Of a DNA stretch of 64,000 nt, positions 24,240 to 36,878 are shown piece after piece. Position numbers and translations under genes: made by a program. How positions within the stretch are numbered: position 1 is the first letter of the stretch; every line of letters starts with the position of its first letter. The notes under the pieces are model-generated. The model worked only from the letters and a program-made list of their open reading frames with translations, had not been told where the DNA came from and made no database searches. The stretch lies in contig NC_065894.1 of assembly GCF_905147045.1 (NCBI RefSeq), positions 13,119,501 through 13,183,500 of the forward strand. Reading direction: 5' to 3'. The DNA is from Nymphalis io (lineage: Eukaryota; Arthropoda; Insecta; Lepidoptera; Nymphalidae).

Positions 24240-27200
24240 CGTGCAGTGACGGAGAAAGAATACATTTCACTGCCCCTCTCTTTCCCATAGGTGTCGTAAG
24301 AGGCGACTAAGGGATATCTGAGCGACCATCTGCTCATCTGGTGGTAGGATGCTAACATCCGCCTGGCTTGTTACCACCGTAAGCGTGGTGAAAAACTCGT
24401 GAAGTGGCTTGCAGCCGCGTTTCGATGGGTGTTGGTCCAGTTGAAGACGGCTGTTGAACCAATGCCGGGGGAAACTGTATTGACCTGACCGGCAGGGAGA
24501 CCCGAAGAAACGGCTGTTCCGCTGGCCGCCCGTGGCATAGTACAGAGGCCCGAGCGTGCCTAACCAGCTCGTGAGGCTGCCCCACCAGGCCACGCATAAT
24601 CTCAGGGTGGACCGTCGTGCCGGTTGGTGACCGGTAGGTGGGGTCCCGGCGGCCACTTCCGGGGGGGTTCGGGGGCCCTTCCGTCCGGCGGGTCAGTGTA
24701 TTTTTCCTTTTGGCAACCATTTGGGGAAACACGCCTCCACACTTTGCCCATCCCTATCGTGGCAATACATCGCTCGCTTCACGTCTCTTTTCCATTTCAT
24801 TTTTCCGAAATGGCGCAACAAAAAAGAAATAACGGTCGTACAGCGGTGCAAACCCCCACCATACCCTCGCTGTTTGAGGTCGAGTTCTCTAACATCCGAG
24901 GACTCCACACTAACCTCAACGCTGTCCACCACCATCTCGAGACAGCACGGCCAGCAATGTTGTTTCTCACGGAGACAAAAATACTCCGTCCTGCCGATAC
25001 CAGCTACCTTAATTATCCCGGCTACACGCTTGAAGAATCCTTCAAAGCGAAAGCCGGAGTATGCTTGTTCGTCAGGACGGATGTTTGCTGTCACCGACTA
25101 CGCTGCTTGGAGGACCCCTCCTTCTCCATGTTGGTGGTACGTGTGGACCTGGTTCGTCAGAGCCGTGTCTACGTGTGCCTCTACAGATCCCACAATGGTG
25201 ACTTGGAGACAAGCCGATTATTTGACCATCTTAGTCGGGTGGCAGATGCTGCGCAAGAGCAATTTCCTAACGCGGAATTGGTGTTTTTGGGGGATTTTAA
25301 TGCCCACCACGAATCCTGGTTGAAATCCCTCAAAACTGACCATGCTGGAAGGACTGCTCATGCTTTTGCTCTCCCACATGACTTGACCCAACTGGTTGAT
25401 CAGCCCACCAGGATCCCAGATATTGATGGGCAAACACCTTCTCTACTGGACCTTCTGCTGACTTCTCACCGGGTGGAATATCAGGTTGTGGTTCAGGCTC
25501 CTCTTGGCTCTTCGGATCACAGCCTTATTTCTACCAGAGTGCCACAGGCCAAGCTGCCACCACTAGCGGTATGCAAACGTCGCGTTTGGCACTATAAGTC
25601 GGCGGATTGGGACGGTATGCGCGATAACTATGCGTCGGTCCCTTGGAAGGAACGTTGCTTCAGTGGGAATGACCCGACAGCTAGTGCCGCTGCTGTTGCT
25701 GGCGAGATCATGCTGGGAATGGAATACTACATTCCTAGCTCAGATCTCGTCAGTAGGAGTACGCGTAACCGTTGGTTCACTCGTGAATGTGCCGATGCTG
25801 TATCATCTAAGCAGGCGGCATATCGCAAGTGGATCAACGGCTGTATTAGCGGGGCATCTAACATTGACTCACTGAAAGCAAACTATAATAAAAATTCCAA
25901 GTCCTGTAGAAAGGCATACACGAGAGCGCATGCACAGCGCATTGTACAGATTGGTCATGACCTTGTTTCGCATCCTAGGGGCTCCCGTAGCTTCTGGCGT
26001 CTGACCAAGTCTGTGCAAAACAATTTCTGCCAACCTTCGCTGCCACCGCTCAGAAATCCGGACGGATCGCTAGCTTACAGTCCGCAAGAGCAAGCTGATC
26101 TCCTGGCTAAACTCTTTGCCGACAATTCCGTCATCGATGATTGTAGTGCACTGCCACCTACAATACCTGCATGTGGCCATACGATGCCTGACATTAAAAT
26201 CAGGCAACGTGATGTGCGTGCGGAGCTGCAATCACTTGATGTACGGAAAGCTAGCGGTCCCGATGGAATACCAGCCATAGTGCTGAAGGAGTGCGCAGCG
26301 GAGCTGTCTCCTGTGTTAACGCGCCTGTTCCAACTTTCTCTCTCTTCGGGAAGTGTGCCGGAGGCTTGGAGAAGAGCTAATGTGCAAGCGGTTCCCAAAA
26401 AAGGGGATCGGTCTGACCCGGCAAATTATCGGCCAATAGCTATCACGTCAGTACTTTGTAAGGTGATGGAACGGATTTTAAACAACCAACTGATCCATTA
26501 CCTAGAAGATCACTGTATAATTAATGATCGTCAGTACGGGTTTCGACCAAAACGGTCCACAGGTGATCTTCTAGCGTACGTAACACACCTCTGGGGTGAA
26601 GCTATCGACAAGCATGGAGAATCGTTGGCTGTCAGCCTCGATATCTCCAAGGCTTTCGACAGGGTCTGGCACAGAAGTCTTCTCTCCAAGCTACCGGCAT
26701 ATGGTCTGCCTGCTCAGCTATGCACCTGGACTGCCAGCTTCCTACACAAGCGTAGCCTTCGTGTTTTAGTAGATGGTTGCGGTTCACAATTCTATGTAGT
26801 GAATGCTGGGGTCCCCCAGGGATCTGTGCTATCTCCCACACTCTTTCTTTTGCATATCAATGATATGCTCTCCCTTGGGAACATACATTGCTATGCAGAC
26901 GATAGTACAGTGCATGGTGGATACCACGGACGCGCAGTGGCTGGGCGGACGGAAACTGAGGAGAGGCGAAAGAATCTTGTCATTGAACTCGATAGGACAT
27001 TAGAGCTCATCGCCAAATGGGGTTCTGATAATCTTGTTGAGTTTAATGCCAAGAAAACACAGGTATGCGCTCTCACAGCGAAAAAGTCACCATTTTCCCC
27101 TCTTCCCTTCCTCTGTGGCACACCGCTGATGATAAAAAGCAAAATCGCCATACTGGGGATGGACGTTCGCTGCGACCTTAGTCCAAGGGATTACATCGAG

Positions 27201-27716
27201 GCTATTATAAAAACTGCTTCACGGAAACTCGGAGTTCTGAACAAGGTGCGGCGTTTTTCCACGCCACAACAACTGTGCCTGTTATACAAAACACAGGTAC
27301 GGTTTTGCGTTGAATATTGCTCGCACCTTTGGGATGGCTCCGCTAAGTACCTACTGGAGGCACGGCGAGTGCTCTGAGGAATTATTCTCTCTAATTCCTG
27401 CTTCCCCCTTCCTTCTTAAGTCCACGCGAGCTGGTTCTCGATGTCACCGCCTAACTGTGACATCAATTCCATCGCGCACAAAGAAATTTGGCAACTCCTT
27501 TCTTTGTCGCACTACCAAAAAATGGAATTCCTTACCAGCTCACGTGTTCCCCTCCTCTTACAACCCGGGTTCCTTCAAACGAGGCGTGAAGAGGCATCTT
27601 GCGGGCCGGCAAGGCGGGGACGGCTAGTACAGAACATTCTTCCCGACTGTACTGGCCGTCCTCGCGTTTGGACTCTACTACCACTTACCATCAGGTGGAG
27701 TAGAGTCATTTGCCAT
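24240..27716 (+). mobile_element. Single-ORF APE LINE (RTE/Proto2-like layout), nearly full length
   Basis: About 3.5 kb with one long ORF. The 5' region carries 'gtgtcgtaagaggcgacta', a motif I associate with the 5' ends of LINEs common in Lepidoptera. The 3' end 'ccacttaccatcaggtgg' is shared with the copy at 7196-8110 and with the SINE family S. Compared with that copy, 122 bases are missing after 27361. Layout and size fit the RTE/Proto2 type, but I cannot assign the clade without a tree. Confidence 0.75.
24810..27627 (+). pseudogene. LINE endonuclease-reverse transcriptase, 3' end broken by a deletion
   Basis: The ATG at 24810 (MAQQKRNNGRTAV) starts a frame open to 27377, about 855 codons. 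The APE endonuclease fills residues ~20-240: SNIRGLHTN, LTETKI, LGDFNAHHESW and GSSDHSLI. Reverse transcriptase spans ~480-760: KASGPDGIPA, DPANYRPIAITS, YGFRPKRSTGD, LDISKAFDRVWH, AGVPQGSVLSP and the catalytic CYADDST. The frame ends early (LLEARRVL) because 122 bases present in the sister copy are deleted, flanked by a shared c. The remaining C-terminal part (ECSEELFSLIP to GRQGGDG) is in another frame, 27310-27627. Endonuclease and RT cores look intact, so enzymatic activity might survive without the C-terminal domain. Confidence 0.85.
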
Positions 27717-28428
27717 AAATACAGAAAGATTGTATTGTTAGAAAGAGAAGTGAACAGGTACGAAACTTGTAATTCAATTTACGGTATTAAAAATTACACT
27801 TTTGAAGCATTTGCAACATGTTTGATTTTTCAACTTATGTAATTCCTTAGAAATTTGGTCCAAACAAAAGTGACCGTTAGACGGTTCTAAGAAAATATTT
27901 GCCTGTCTTTGTCCTTATCTTAAGCTCCGGGTGTATTGTGAATGTTCTAGTATTTCGTATTGGGTATTTGTACGTTCTTCGTTTAATACTTTTTCGATTC
28001 ACTATTGTTTAAAAACCCCAAGTAAAGTTAGGTCTGTAGATGACGATGAATTTCACGCATATTTTTATAATATTCATCCAGTTTTTTTTGTGTACATCTG
28101 TTGTACTTTGAATTTCGAGTTTCAGTCTCGTTCTATCATAATATAAGAAGTATTTTGTGGATAGATAGTATAGAATGGCGGACATTTTTAATTTATACGA
28201 CATAATGCCAATAAGTATTATTTTCCAGAGCTAACTCTAAATCCTAAATTGAACTGACAATATAGTTATAGCTCAAATTATATACAAATAAAAAATGTTT
28301 TTTTAATACATGTTGTATTAATTTATACTAATGACGTAAATAGGAAAGATTTGTTTGTTTGTAATCGATACCTAAACTCTGAAACTATTGAATCGTTTCT
28401 AATAATTCCTTCACCGTTAGAAATACAA
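27717..28428. other. AT-rich noncoding stretch
   Basis: No gene or known repeat seen. Confidence 0.45.
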
Positions 28429-28728
28429 GCCGAGATGGCCCAGTGGTTTGAACGCTTGAATCTTAACCGATGATCGTGGGTTCATTCAAACCCGGGCAAG
28501 CAACACTGAATTTTCATGTGCTTAATTTGCGTTTATAATTCATCTCGTGCTTAACGGCGAAGGACATCATTGCGAGGAAACCTGTATGTGTCTAATTTCA
28601 CGGAAATTCTGCTACATGTGTATTCCACCAACCCATACTGGAGCTTGGTGGAAAAGGCTCCAAAGGCTTCTCCTCGAAAAAGGAGAGGAGCCCTTAGGCC
28701 AGCGCAGGACATTCACAGGCTGTTACTA
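28429..28728 (+). mobile_element. tRNA-derived SINE, complete
   Basis: The head looks like a tRNA: 'gccgagatggcccagtggtt' contains a pol III A box and 'gggttcattcaaacc' a B box (with a 3-base insertion). The body includes 'catctcgtgcttaacggcga' and 'ccacatgtgtattcca'-like segments, and the 3' part 'ctcctcgaaaaaggagagga' can form a hairpin. The possible target duplication is 'tagaaat' on both sides. 3' fragments of the same family occur at 16838, 32338, 43301 and 60771. Confidence 0.8.
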
Positions 28729-30138
28729 GAAATTTACTTTATCCAGAAGTAGCATAGGCTATGTTTTATTTGAATAATAATAATATTTCAGTATATAGGT
28801 ATGTATGTACTCTTATAGTCACAAACTGTGAGTTTCACGAAGACGAAGCCGAGGGAGAGTGTAGTAAAAAAATAATTATGAAAATGATAGATATATAATA
28901 TTAATGAAAGTAAAATAATCTTGATTAATGTTTAGACTGCAAGTAGGTCAGTTCTTTTTGTGCATAATATAACCCTTCGCTGAGTCTTTGACAAACATAA
29001 ATATTTTTAAATGTTATAAAACAATGAGTACACTTAAATCATCGTAATCCCTTGGACGGAGACATCCTTTGTGAGAACTGTAATTTAGGTACAGGGCTTA
29101 AAAAGTTACTAGTAAAATGCAATAAATTAATCTCTTTTTTGTTTTGTTTCGTTTAAGAATTTCAATACAACGCGATATATATGATGCATAGAAACTCTTG
29201 TTTGAATATCTGTAAAAGTTTTTGGCAATGCTGGTGATTCGAATAAAAAGGTAACCTAACCTAACCTAAATATTATTACGACATACCTATTATAACTATC
29301 TACATATTTGTATAAGTTACTATAGAAGTATAGCTTTTGTTTCCGTTATCATTTTTCTGTATTAAATAACACATTTTTTCTTAATTAGATGATATAGGCA
29401 ACAAAATATTGGACGTGCTAAATGCTAAATAAAAAGCTAATTAAAAAAATTATCCAATTTGATCGTTAGTTAAGTGTGAGTCCGACAGCTGAAGCTGCAT
29501 TAGAAGAGTCGGATAATAATCGCGTTACTCCATTTCAGTTTTCACGTAAGAAATCGTCGCGTTTCCCACGAGCGTAACATGAATATAAGGGATTTATACT
29601 TTTAAAACTATAAGAAAGCTTGCTTGAAAAGGAGCGTACATTATTTTGTTATATGTCATATTTAAAAAAAAATTAAACGCAAATACAATAGTAATATCTC
29701 GCAGAATTCCAGCGACCTGTTATTATAATAATATTCTTACGCAAGAAAAGAATAGGCAATAAAATCAGTAGCCAGTCGGCTTAGTAAAAAATAACAGCTA
29801 CACAAGTTATAGCAATAATTATATCCATGCATTTCTTTTCCTGTATACCTATATATGTATGCCGGCCTGCCGAACACTTATTTGAGTATTACAAGGTTGT
29901 ACATTATTTTCCGTGACTGCGTTGTCGGCTAAAACTTAATATATATAAAATTAAATACAGTTACATCCGGAGAGGAGCCATACGGTGTCATTTGCTTCCT
30001 GTTCTTGCATGAATAACATTTATGAATCGTTCGAAATATCTTTCATTATTCACGAATGGTTTAACTTCTATTTGACCGAATGTTGCAACTAAAATCATAT
30101 TCTCCAACAATTTTTTCTGCAATGGTTATAATAAATTA
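28729..30138. other. AT-rich noncoding stretch upstream of unit C
   Basis: No gene seen. A short interstitial telomere-like run (ctaac x3, 'taacctaacctaacctaa') lies at about 29252-29269. Confidence 0.45.
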
Positions 30139-30550
30139 CTTAAATTAATATCAGTATGAAACCAAAGACGTAGAGCATCGTACATACAATAAAATGAAGA
30201 AATTATTTGAAAAAATTTCGCGATATTGTATCAGAAAATTGTGACATCATGATATCATTGTAATCAACCTTCACATTTTTCTATCTATTGTGTCAAAAAC
30301 AAGCAAGCTTGAGTAGCAAATTAATAGCAAACGCAAAATCTACGCAACTCTTCATAATAGACCGAAAGTCACCCCATTGTTCTTCCGATGTGTCCCGTTG
30401 GTTCAGGTAGCGGAAGTAACCCGTGCAGCGGGGTGGGGGTGCCCTGCACAATTAGACCACACCCCCGAGAATAAAAGACCGGGGCGACCAACAACATCAT
30501 TAGTTACTCGCAGTCAACCGTAACTACTAACCGTACTAACTAAAGTAATC
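30139..30550 (+). promoter_or_regulatory. Promoter region of bZIP copy C
   Basis: Nearly identical to 35625-36031 before copy D. The last 200 bases are GC-richer, with 'agaccacacccccgag' and then a TATA-like ataaaag at 30471-30477. A start of transcription about 30 bases on ('catcattagttac', near 30500) would leave a leader of about 50 bases before the ATG at 30551. In copy D the TATA-like sequence is tgaaag, a likely loss. Confidence 0.5.
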
Positions 30551-31186
30551 ATGGCTCTCTGGACACCATACGCTGAGGACTCACCATTAGATCTATCTAT
30601 GAATAGTACACGTGAAACGACATCGCAAACAAATACGGAGCTTCCACCGCATCCGTGTATAAGCACAGTGCAACACAGTGTTGAACCGTACCCATACATC
30701 GGGTATGTCTAGCCCATGTACGTGCCCGTTGTTGAACCATCGCCTGCGTCTTCGAGTACAAATATGTCGCAATCGATGAGTGTCTCAAGGAGTACGTGCG
30801 TATTTTCGACACCCAAGTATCAGATATCAGACAAAAAAAAAAAGCGTCCAAGTTATATGATAGATGTAGACGCTTTATCAGACGATCCGGACTATCTTGC
30901 GTTCGAGAGGGAAGCCCTCAGAGCAATGGCCGAAAAGAACGGAGGGTCGTTGCTCGGTAATAATCCGAGAATGCGTCGTGCCGTGCAAACTAATCAGAAC
31001 GCCGACGATTTTTATAGAAATCAGAGAGAGAGGAATAATTTTGCTGCAAAGCAGAGCCGTGACAGGAGAAAACTACGAGAGATCCAAAATTCACTCAAGG
31101 TCACTTATTTGAAAAAAGACCTGTCTAAGATCATACGTCTGCTGTCTTCGAATAGGTGTATAGTGTGTGACCAGACGTTCCTTTAG
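30551..31186 (+). pseudogene. giant-like bZIP, copy C (single internal unit, one nonsense codon)
   Basis: The shortest and most regular copy, 211 codons: MALWTPYAEDSPLDLS (CtBP-type motif PLDLS at residues 12-16), one 72-codon Pro/Tyr-rich unit (EPYPYIGY), a Ser-rich part, KKKKRP as a likely nuclear localisation signal, the acidic IDVDALSDDPDYLAFE, the basic region RNNFAAKQSRDRRK (N-x7-R) and a short zipper VTYLKKDLSKIIRLL, ending RCIVCDQTFL. The A run at 30833-30843 has 11 bases, which keeps the frame. A single nonsense codon (tag at 30707-30709, where the others have cag) breaks it. The family pattern fits giant/PAR repressors, which bind DNA as dimers in the nucleus. Without the nonsense codon it would be complete, so recent loss or a base-call error is possible. 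Confidence 0.75.
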
Positions 31187-32279
31187 TGATTTAGAATTAT
31201 AATAGTGTTTATTTTTTTTTTATTTTGAACTACAAGTTCTAAACTCTAAGGTGTTTGTGCAATGATGTTTGTGCAATCTTATAAATAGTATACTTGCAGA
31301 ATATTATTCTCTAAAGAATTGTAAGTTGAAATAAATTTAATAAATGACCAAACATAAATTGACCTTTTAATTATTTAAAACCTTTTAGTTATGTTACAAA
31401 ATCATAGAAAGTTATAATCAATTTGAAGTTTACACTAACAATATCTATATCTATATCGAGTCAAATATCTTCAATAGATTTTTCTATCTTGTATCATAAA
31501 GATAAGGTGGACTACCGAGCTTAACCCCATTCAAGTCCCCATTGAATAAAAAGTTAAGTACATACCATTAAGTTACAATAGAATGGGTGCGGCTTGCGCA
31601 AGCGCCGCTTTTTGCTTCTTTCCGACCAATCGGGTTCACGAATGAGTGTTTATTGTGTATTCAAAGATGATCGATAGATATACATAATTTACTTTTATAT
31701 TTACTTTAAATGGGTTTTCGTATTTTTACTTTAAATGGTTATTATGTAATTTTATATTTGTATCGCAGACTGGAATCTAAGATGAAATGTCCTATTTGCC
31801 TGTTCCTTACCTAGCTTCTTAACTCTACAAAACAAACGATAAACGATATACGACACACAGAACGATACAAATTATTGATATGAGGCGGTAAACTAATGAG
31901 TGGTATTCACACAAGCGCGCCTGACCATATTAATAGTGACATTTAACTGAAAATTATAAATTAATAATTTAAAAAATACCTAATACACGCATTTTAGAAT
32001 TATTTTCTTCCAATTTTGTTTAATGTTAGTTTAGTATGGAGAGTGTTTCTGAAGGGACAATATTAGTAAAACACCAGTGAGTTTGTTATAGCCCGGTTTC
32101 TATATTTAACGAATTATTTTTTTACATCTGAAACCGATAATTTTGATATGACTTCAATACTTACGGAACGTTATTTTTTAAATGTTTTTTATTCATGCAT
32201 AAGGCAAAACGAATTGTTTTTTTTTTAAATATAGTAACCGGATATGAAAGAATAGAAGTATGTAAAATAGTCAGCATAT
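31187..32279. repeat. bZIP 3' flank and segment R/S, unit C
   Basis: 31187-31740 matches 13262-13790, then the sequence jumps to the equivalent of 15250. The deletion removes mRpS12 exons 2 and 3 from this unit. The ttgcgcaa palindrome is at 31594-31601. Confidence 0.8.
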
Positions 32280-32335
32280 CTTGGCGAAAGGATTTCCATT
32301 GAGCGGATTTCTTGATTTTCTCTTTTTGATATGTG
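32280..32335 (-). pseudogene. mRpS12 exon 1 fragment, unit C
   Basis: Only the last 18 codons of exon 1 (HIKKRKSRNPLNGNPFAK) remain. Its donor is changed from gt to at ('cagcatatc' on +). Upstream, the exon is cut and joined to the SINE fragment. The same junction occurs in unit D (43243-43298), so it was present before these two units separated. Confidence 0.85.
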
Positions 32336-32593
32336 TAAGCTCCAAACCTCCTCCTCAAAAAGGGAGAGGAGGCCTTAGCCCAGCAGTGGGGCATTTATAA
32401 GTTGTTACTGTATTTAATATTTCATATGATCAATGATGGAAAATAAGCAATAGAATGAAAAGACTTCGTCTAAGCACGGCGACGACACTTTTACTTTATC
32501 GATGACGGCCCTAGACATGTTATATATATATATCGCAGGTATAATTTCACTAGTGATATTATAATTAAACGGTAGATTGTGAATCGATTTTAT
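32336..32593. repeat. SINE 3' fragment and 175-bp piece absent from the first unit
   Basis: 32338-32412 is the tRNA-type SINE tail. 32416-32593 ('catatgatcaatgatgg' onward) is also in units D and E. Its (ta)n stretch at 32520-32533 is the target in which the Gypsy-type element sits in units D and E, so this is the empty site. Confidence 0.8.
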
Positions 32594-34657
32594 TTCTTGC
32601 AATTTAACGGCTCGGTTTTAATGACATTGTAGGGTATAAATTTAACGTATATATATCGCCGTTACAGTTTTATTATATGTACATATATAAAGTCAAGATT
32701 TTTTTTCCCTAGCTACCTAGTCAGAACAACAAATGATTATTATAGATTGTTTTGTTATTTTTAAAATAGATGTTATTTTTTGCAAATTAAAAATATTCCA
32801 GGAACCCGAAACATATTCAGAAGTTAAAATTATTTGAGCAACAACTAAAATAACAAACGTATAGTAGAGTCGAAGGCAATATCACGTAGTGTCCGGCTGA
32901 ATATTATTGTTTGAGAAAATCGTCGCCAAGTGTCTCCCGGGAGAGAGGCTTGCATCTGTCTAGCGCATACATTTGTAGGTATAAGATTTGATTTGACTAG
33001 AATAGAAGAATTAGTAACGTACCTATTTTATTCTGAATTTGTTGATTTGGGGCTGATTTATCGATGGGACTATGTTATTTTGAAAAGTGAACTGGCGATC
33101 AAAAAATCGGTCGTAAAAAATTAAAGAATTGAAGTCTTTTTTTTCATCAAAAATATTTATACAGAGCGTCATTTACAAAAGGGGTATACACTAAACTTGG
33201 ACTGTGTCTGAAACAGTACCTGCTCTTTTTGCGGATTATAATCCGCTAATAGTGGGCATTGTCCGCACACGACGGACACATAGATTTGAAATTATCCTTT
33301 CTGACAACGTTGCTTTGAAATTATTTAGAAAAAAAAGTCCACAGGCGACAATAGGGAAGAGTTGCGCTACGGGAGCATTGTCTGTTCCCAGAAACGCTGT
33401 AAATCATATTTGTGTAAGAATAACTTTAATACCACTCACAAATGGTACAACTTTATCGCAATTGTCAATTCAACATCTCATACAATGCGTTCGGTTATTG
33501 CAAATAACTGCACATTGTTATCAACAATAATAATAATTCTTGGAAGGATTCTTAAGACTTCTAGAAGAAAACTTATGATATATTTTCGTAACATTAACGA
33601 ATTGATAGTATAATGTTGAATATTCATAATCTATATTGTTTAAATATGTATTATATATAAAAAGGAAGTAACAGATCTTAAATATCTTACTGCCAATTAT
33701 GGAGAAGGTATGGAGTATACTTCACCACGCCAGGTGGAGTATACTCTTATATTTCATGTATTTACTGGTGGTAGGGCTTTGTGCAAGCCCGTCTGTGTAG
33801 GTACCACCCACTCATCAGATATTCTATCGCAAATCAGCAGTACTTGGTATTGTGTTCTGGTTTGAAGGGTGAGTCAGTAATTACAGGTACAAGGGACATA
33901 ACATCTCAGTTCTCAACGTTGGTAGCGCATTGGCAATGTAAGCGATGATTAACATTTCTTACAATGCCAATATCACTGGGCGTTGGTGACCACTTACCAT
34001 CAGGTGGCCCATATACTCGTCATACCTATATAAAAAAATACGCTGGTCTACCATGGATTGGTTAGGTATAGTTATTATAAATAGAATTATAACTAACACA
34101 AGCGTTCCTATACAATTTTTATCCTTCATCATCACGTTTGAGAAGTGTTATTATAAACACACATCGAGCAAGTGAAATCTTAGATCAAAGAATTCTATAC
34201 CTATAAAGGAAAAGTGCTAGAAAGTTTTACTTCTGCTCAAAGATTCGAATTTTAAGCATGAGCAAAATTTCCGCGTCTTTAACGCTAAAGGATCTGCGGC
34301 GGAGCGATCAAAACAGACACAATTGATTCATTGCTACTCGTATTTTCTATGAGAAAGTTTAATATGGGAAGATCCCACGTAGCGTCCGGTCAACAATCAT
34401 TACTTTTAGTATCCTGCTATAAATATATCAAAAATATAATTAGTAATGTTTAAGGATTTATCACATTATTAAAATATGTAAATTTACAAATAATCAATTA
34501 ATTTGTAAAGCATGAAAACTGTTTTTACTACAAGTACATATATAAAAAAAGACATAAAAGCATCTTTGCACAAGAATTTGTAAAACATTATAAATACCGG
34601 TGTAAAATTTTGATATCAGCTCGTAAGCGATTTTTAGCTCGTAGAAAATACAGCCAT
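32594..34657. repeat. Duplicated segment T, copy 2
   Basis: Matches 16916-19098, with a deletion of about 130 bases after 'tctgtctagcgca' (32968). Includes SINE family S, copy 5, at 33764-34038. No gene recognised. Confidence 0.8.
33764..34038 (+). mobile_element. Poly(A) SINE family S, copy 5
   Basis: Same site and orientation as 18204-18478 and nearly identical, hence copied by the segmental duplication and not by a new insertion. Confidence 0.75.
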
Positions 34658-35450
34658 AACAACGTATAACATATATACGTAAACTGAAAATATTTTTGCC
34701 GAAAAAACAATCGGATAGTAAAATATTTATACCGAAAATACAATAAAATGCTTATGTAAAATACTTGCATGATACTTCAGGACAACATAATGCATATCAA
34801 TTGGTATAGTATTTATACTTATATTTTTGTCCATTTTTATATAAGTTTTTTTATTTTTATTTCAATGCTAATTTAAATTCCCTTATTATTAGTTTTGCAT
34901 TATTACTTTAATTTAACTAAAGCCGGTTGAGTCGTTATATCTGGTATTAGGCTTGCTGGTCCGTTTCAAATATTTAATAGTCTTGTTTTTCCTCTACCAA
35001 TTTTTTATATTTGTAACCTGAAGTTACCAATAAGTATAGCACACTTTGGGAATGAAACAATCGCCTCCGGGTTATTTCGAAAGAAAAAATATAATTCTGT
35101 TATTGTTTATTGTCTATTTTAAAATGTGAGTTATAAAATATCTCGCAGAGTTTCTTTCGCCGTTTCTTCTTAGGCCTGAGGTGTTTATTTCCGAACCGGT
35201 GGTAAATTAATGACAGTCAATAAGTAACGCTTCTGTATTGACTAAAGATTTTCAAATTTGGAATGTTTAGATATATATTTAAGATTTGTTATTATTAACC
35301 TGTTGATTTTCTAAATAAGTTTATTTGTGATATGAAATTTATTTCGACGAGATAAAAATTCGAAGTGGAATGTGCATTTGGAAAAATTTGCGACGACGAA
35401 ATTGCGACCAATTTATTTTGTTTTGAAATGGTTTTGCTTTATTATTTACT
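34658..35450. repeat. Segment X, copy 3 (truncated)
   Basis: Follows 19099-19890 and stops at 'attatttactt', where new sequence begins. This is a unit boundary. 35451-35624 is AT-rich and unassigned. Confidence 0.8.
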
Positions 35451-35624
35451 TACAGACATTCGTGTGTTAATAAATATTTTAAAAGTTACTCAACTTTCAT
35501 TGAACACGGCAATAGAGATTAAAGTAATTTATTAAAGTAAATAATCCGTTTTTATGCTCTTCTGTATATAATACAGTTTTCACACACGATATTATGTTTT
35601 AATCATAAACTAATACGAGGCATA

Positions 35625-36031
35625 CTTAAATTAATATCAGTATGAAACCAAAGAACACGTAGAGCATCGTACATACAATAAAATGAAGAAATTATTTGAA
35701 AACATTTCGCGATATTGTATCAGAAAATTGTGACATCTTGATATCATTGTAATCAACCTTCACATTTTTATATCTATTGTGTCAAAAACAAGCAAGCTTG
35801 AGTAGCAAATTAACAGCAAACGCAAAATCTACGCAACTCTTCATAATAGACCGAAAGTCACCCCATTGTTCTTCCGATGTGTCCCGTTGGTTCAGGTAGC
35901 GGAAGTAACCCGTGCAGCGGGGTGGGGGTGCCCTACACAATTAGACCACACCCCCGAGAATGAAAGACCGGGGCGACCAACAACATCATTAGTTACTCAC
36001 CGCCAGCCGTAATTACATAACTAAAGTAATC
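35625..36031 (+). promoter_or_regulatory. Promoter region of bZIP copy D
   Basis: Homologous to 30139-30550. The position of the TATA-like ataaaag reads atgaaag (near 35959). The leader before the ATG is about 14 bases shorter. Confidence 0.45.
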
Positions 36032-36878
36032 ATGGCTCTCTGGAGACCATACGCTGAGGACTCACCATTAGATCTATCTGTGAATAGTACACGTGAAACG
36101 ACATCGCAAACAAATACGGAGCTTCCACCGCATCCGTGTATAAGCACAGTGCAACACAGTGTTGAACCGTACCCATACATCGGGTATGTCCAGCCCATGT
36201 ACGTGCCCGTTGTTGAACCATGGCCTGGGCCTTCGAGTTCCGGGTTGCAGCAATCGACTAATAATTCTATAAGTACGTGCTTTATATCGGCACCCAAGTC
36301 TCCGGGATCAGACAAAAAAAAAAGCGTCCAACGGAGCTTCCACCGTATCCGTGTATAAGCACAGTGCAACACAGTGTTGAACCGTACCCATACATCGGGT
36401 ATGTCCAGCCTATGTACGTGCCCGTTGTTGAACCAGCGCCTGCGTCGAGTTCAAATGTGTCGCAATCGATGAGTGTATCAAGGAGTACGTGCGTATTTTC
36501 GCCACCCAAGTCTCCGGTATCAGACAAAAAAAAAAGCGTCCAAGTTATATGATAGATGTAGACGCTCTATCAGACGATCCGGACTACCTTGCGTTCGAGA
36601 GGGAAGCCCTCAGAGCAATGGCCGAAAAGAACGGAGGGTCGTTGCTCGGTAATAATCCGAGAATGCGTCGTGCCGTGCAAACTAATCAGAACGCCGACGA
36701 TTTTTATAGAAAACAGAGAGAGAGGAATAATTTTGCTGCAAAGCAGAGCCGTGACAGGAGAAAACTACGAGAGATCCACAATTCACTCAAGGTCACTTAT
36801 TTGAAAAAATACCTGTCTAAGATCATACGTCTGCTGTCTTCGAATAGATGTATAGTGTGTGACCAGACGTGCCTTTAG
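36032..36878 (+). pseudogene. giant-like bZIP, copy D (two internal units, two A10 frame breaks)
   Basis: The start MALWRPYAEDSPLDLSV carries the PLDLS CtBP-type motif. Two 215-bp units follow (starts 36116 and 36331). Each ends in an A10 run (36314-36323 and 36526-36535), and each run shifts the frame by one, so three frames are used in turn: 36032-36358, then from about 36320, then from about 36530 to 36878. Every frame continues the expected protein. The final frame holds the acidic segment, the basic region RNNFAAKQSRDRRK and the zipper, ending DQTCL. Eleven As in each run would make it one frame. Either the gene decays at homopolymers, relies on slippage, or the run lengths are misread. 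Confidence 0.75.

Noticed and set aside
28429..28502. tRNA gene
   Set aside because: A and B boxes are present, but the sequence does not fold as a full tRNA and continues into a SINE body and tail.
29252..29269. Telomere-like repeat (about three and a half TTAGG units on the minus strand)
   Set aside because: Too short for a telomere or fusion scar; such short runs are common.
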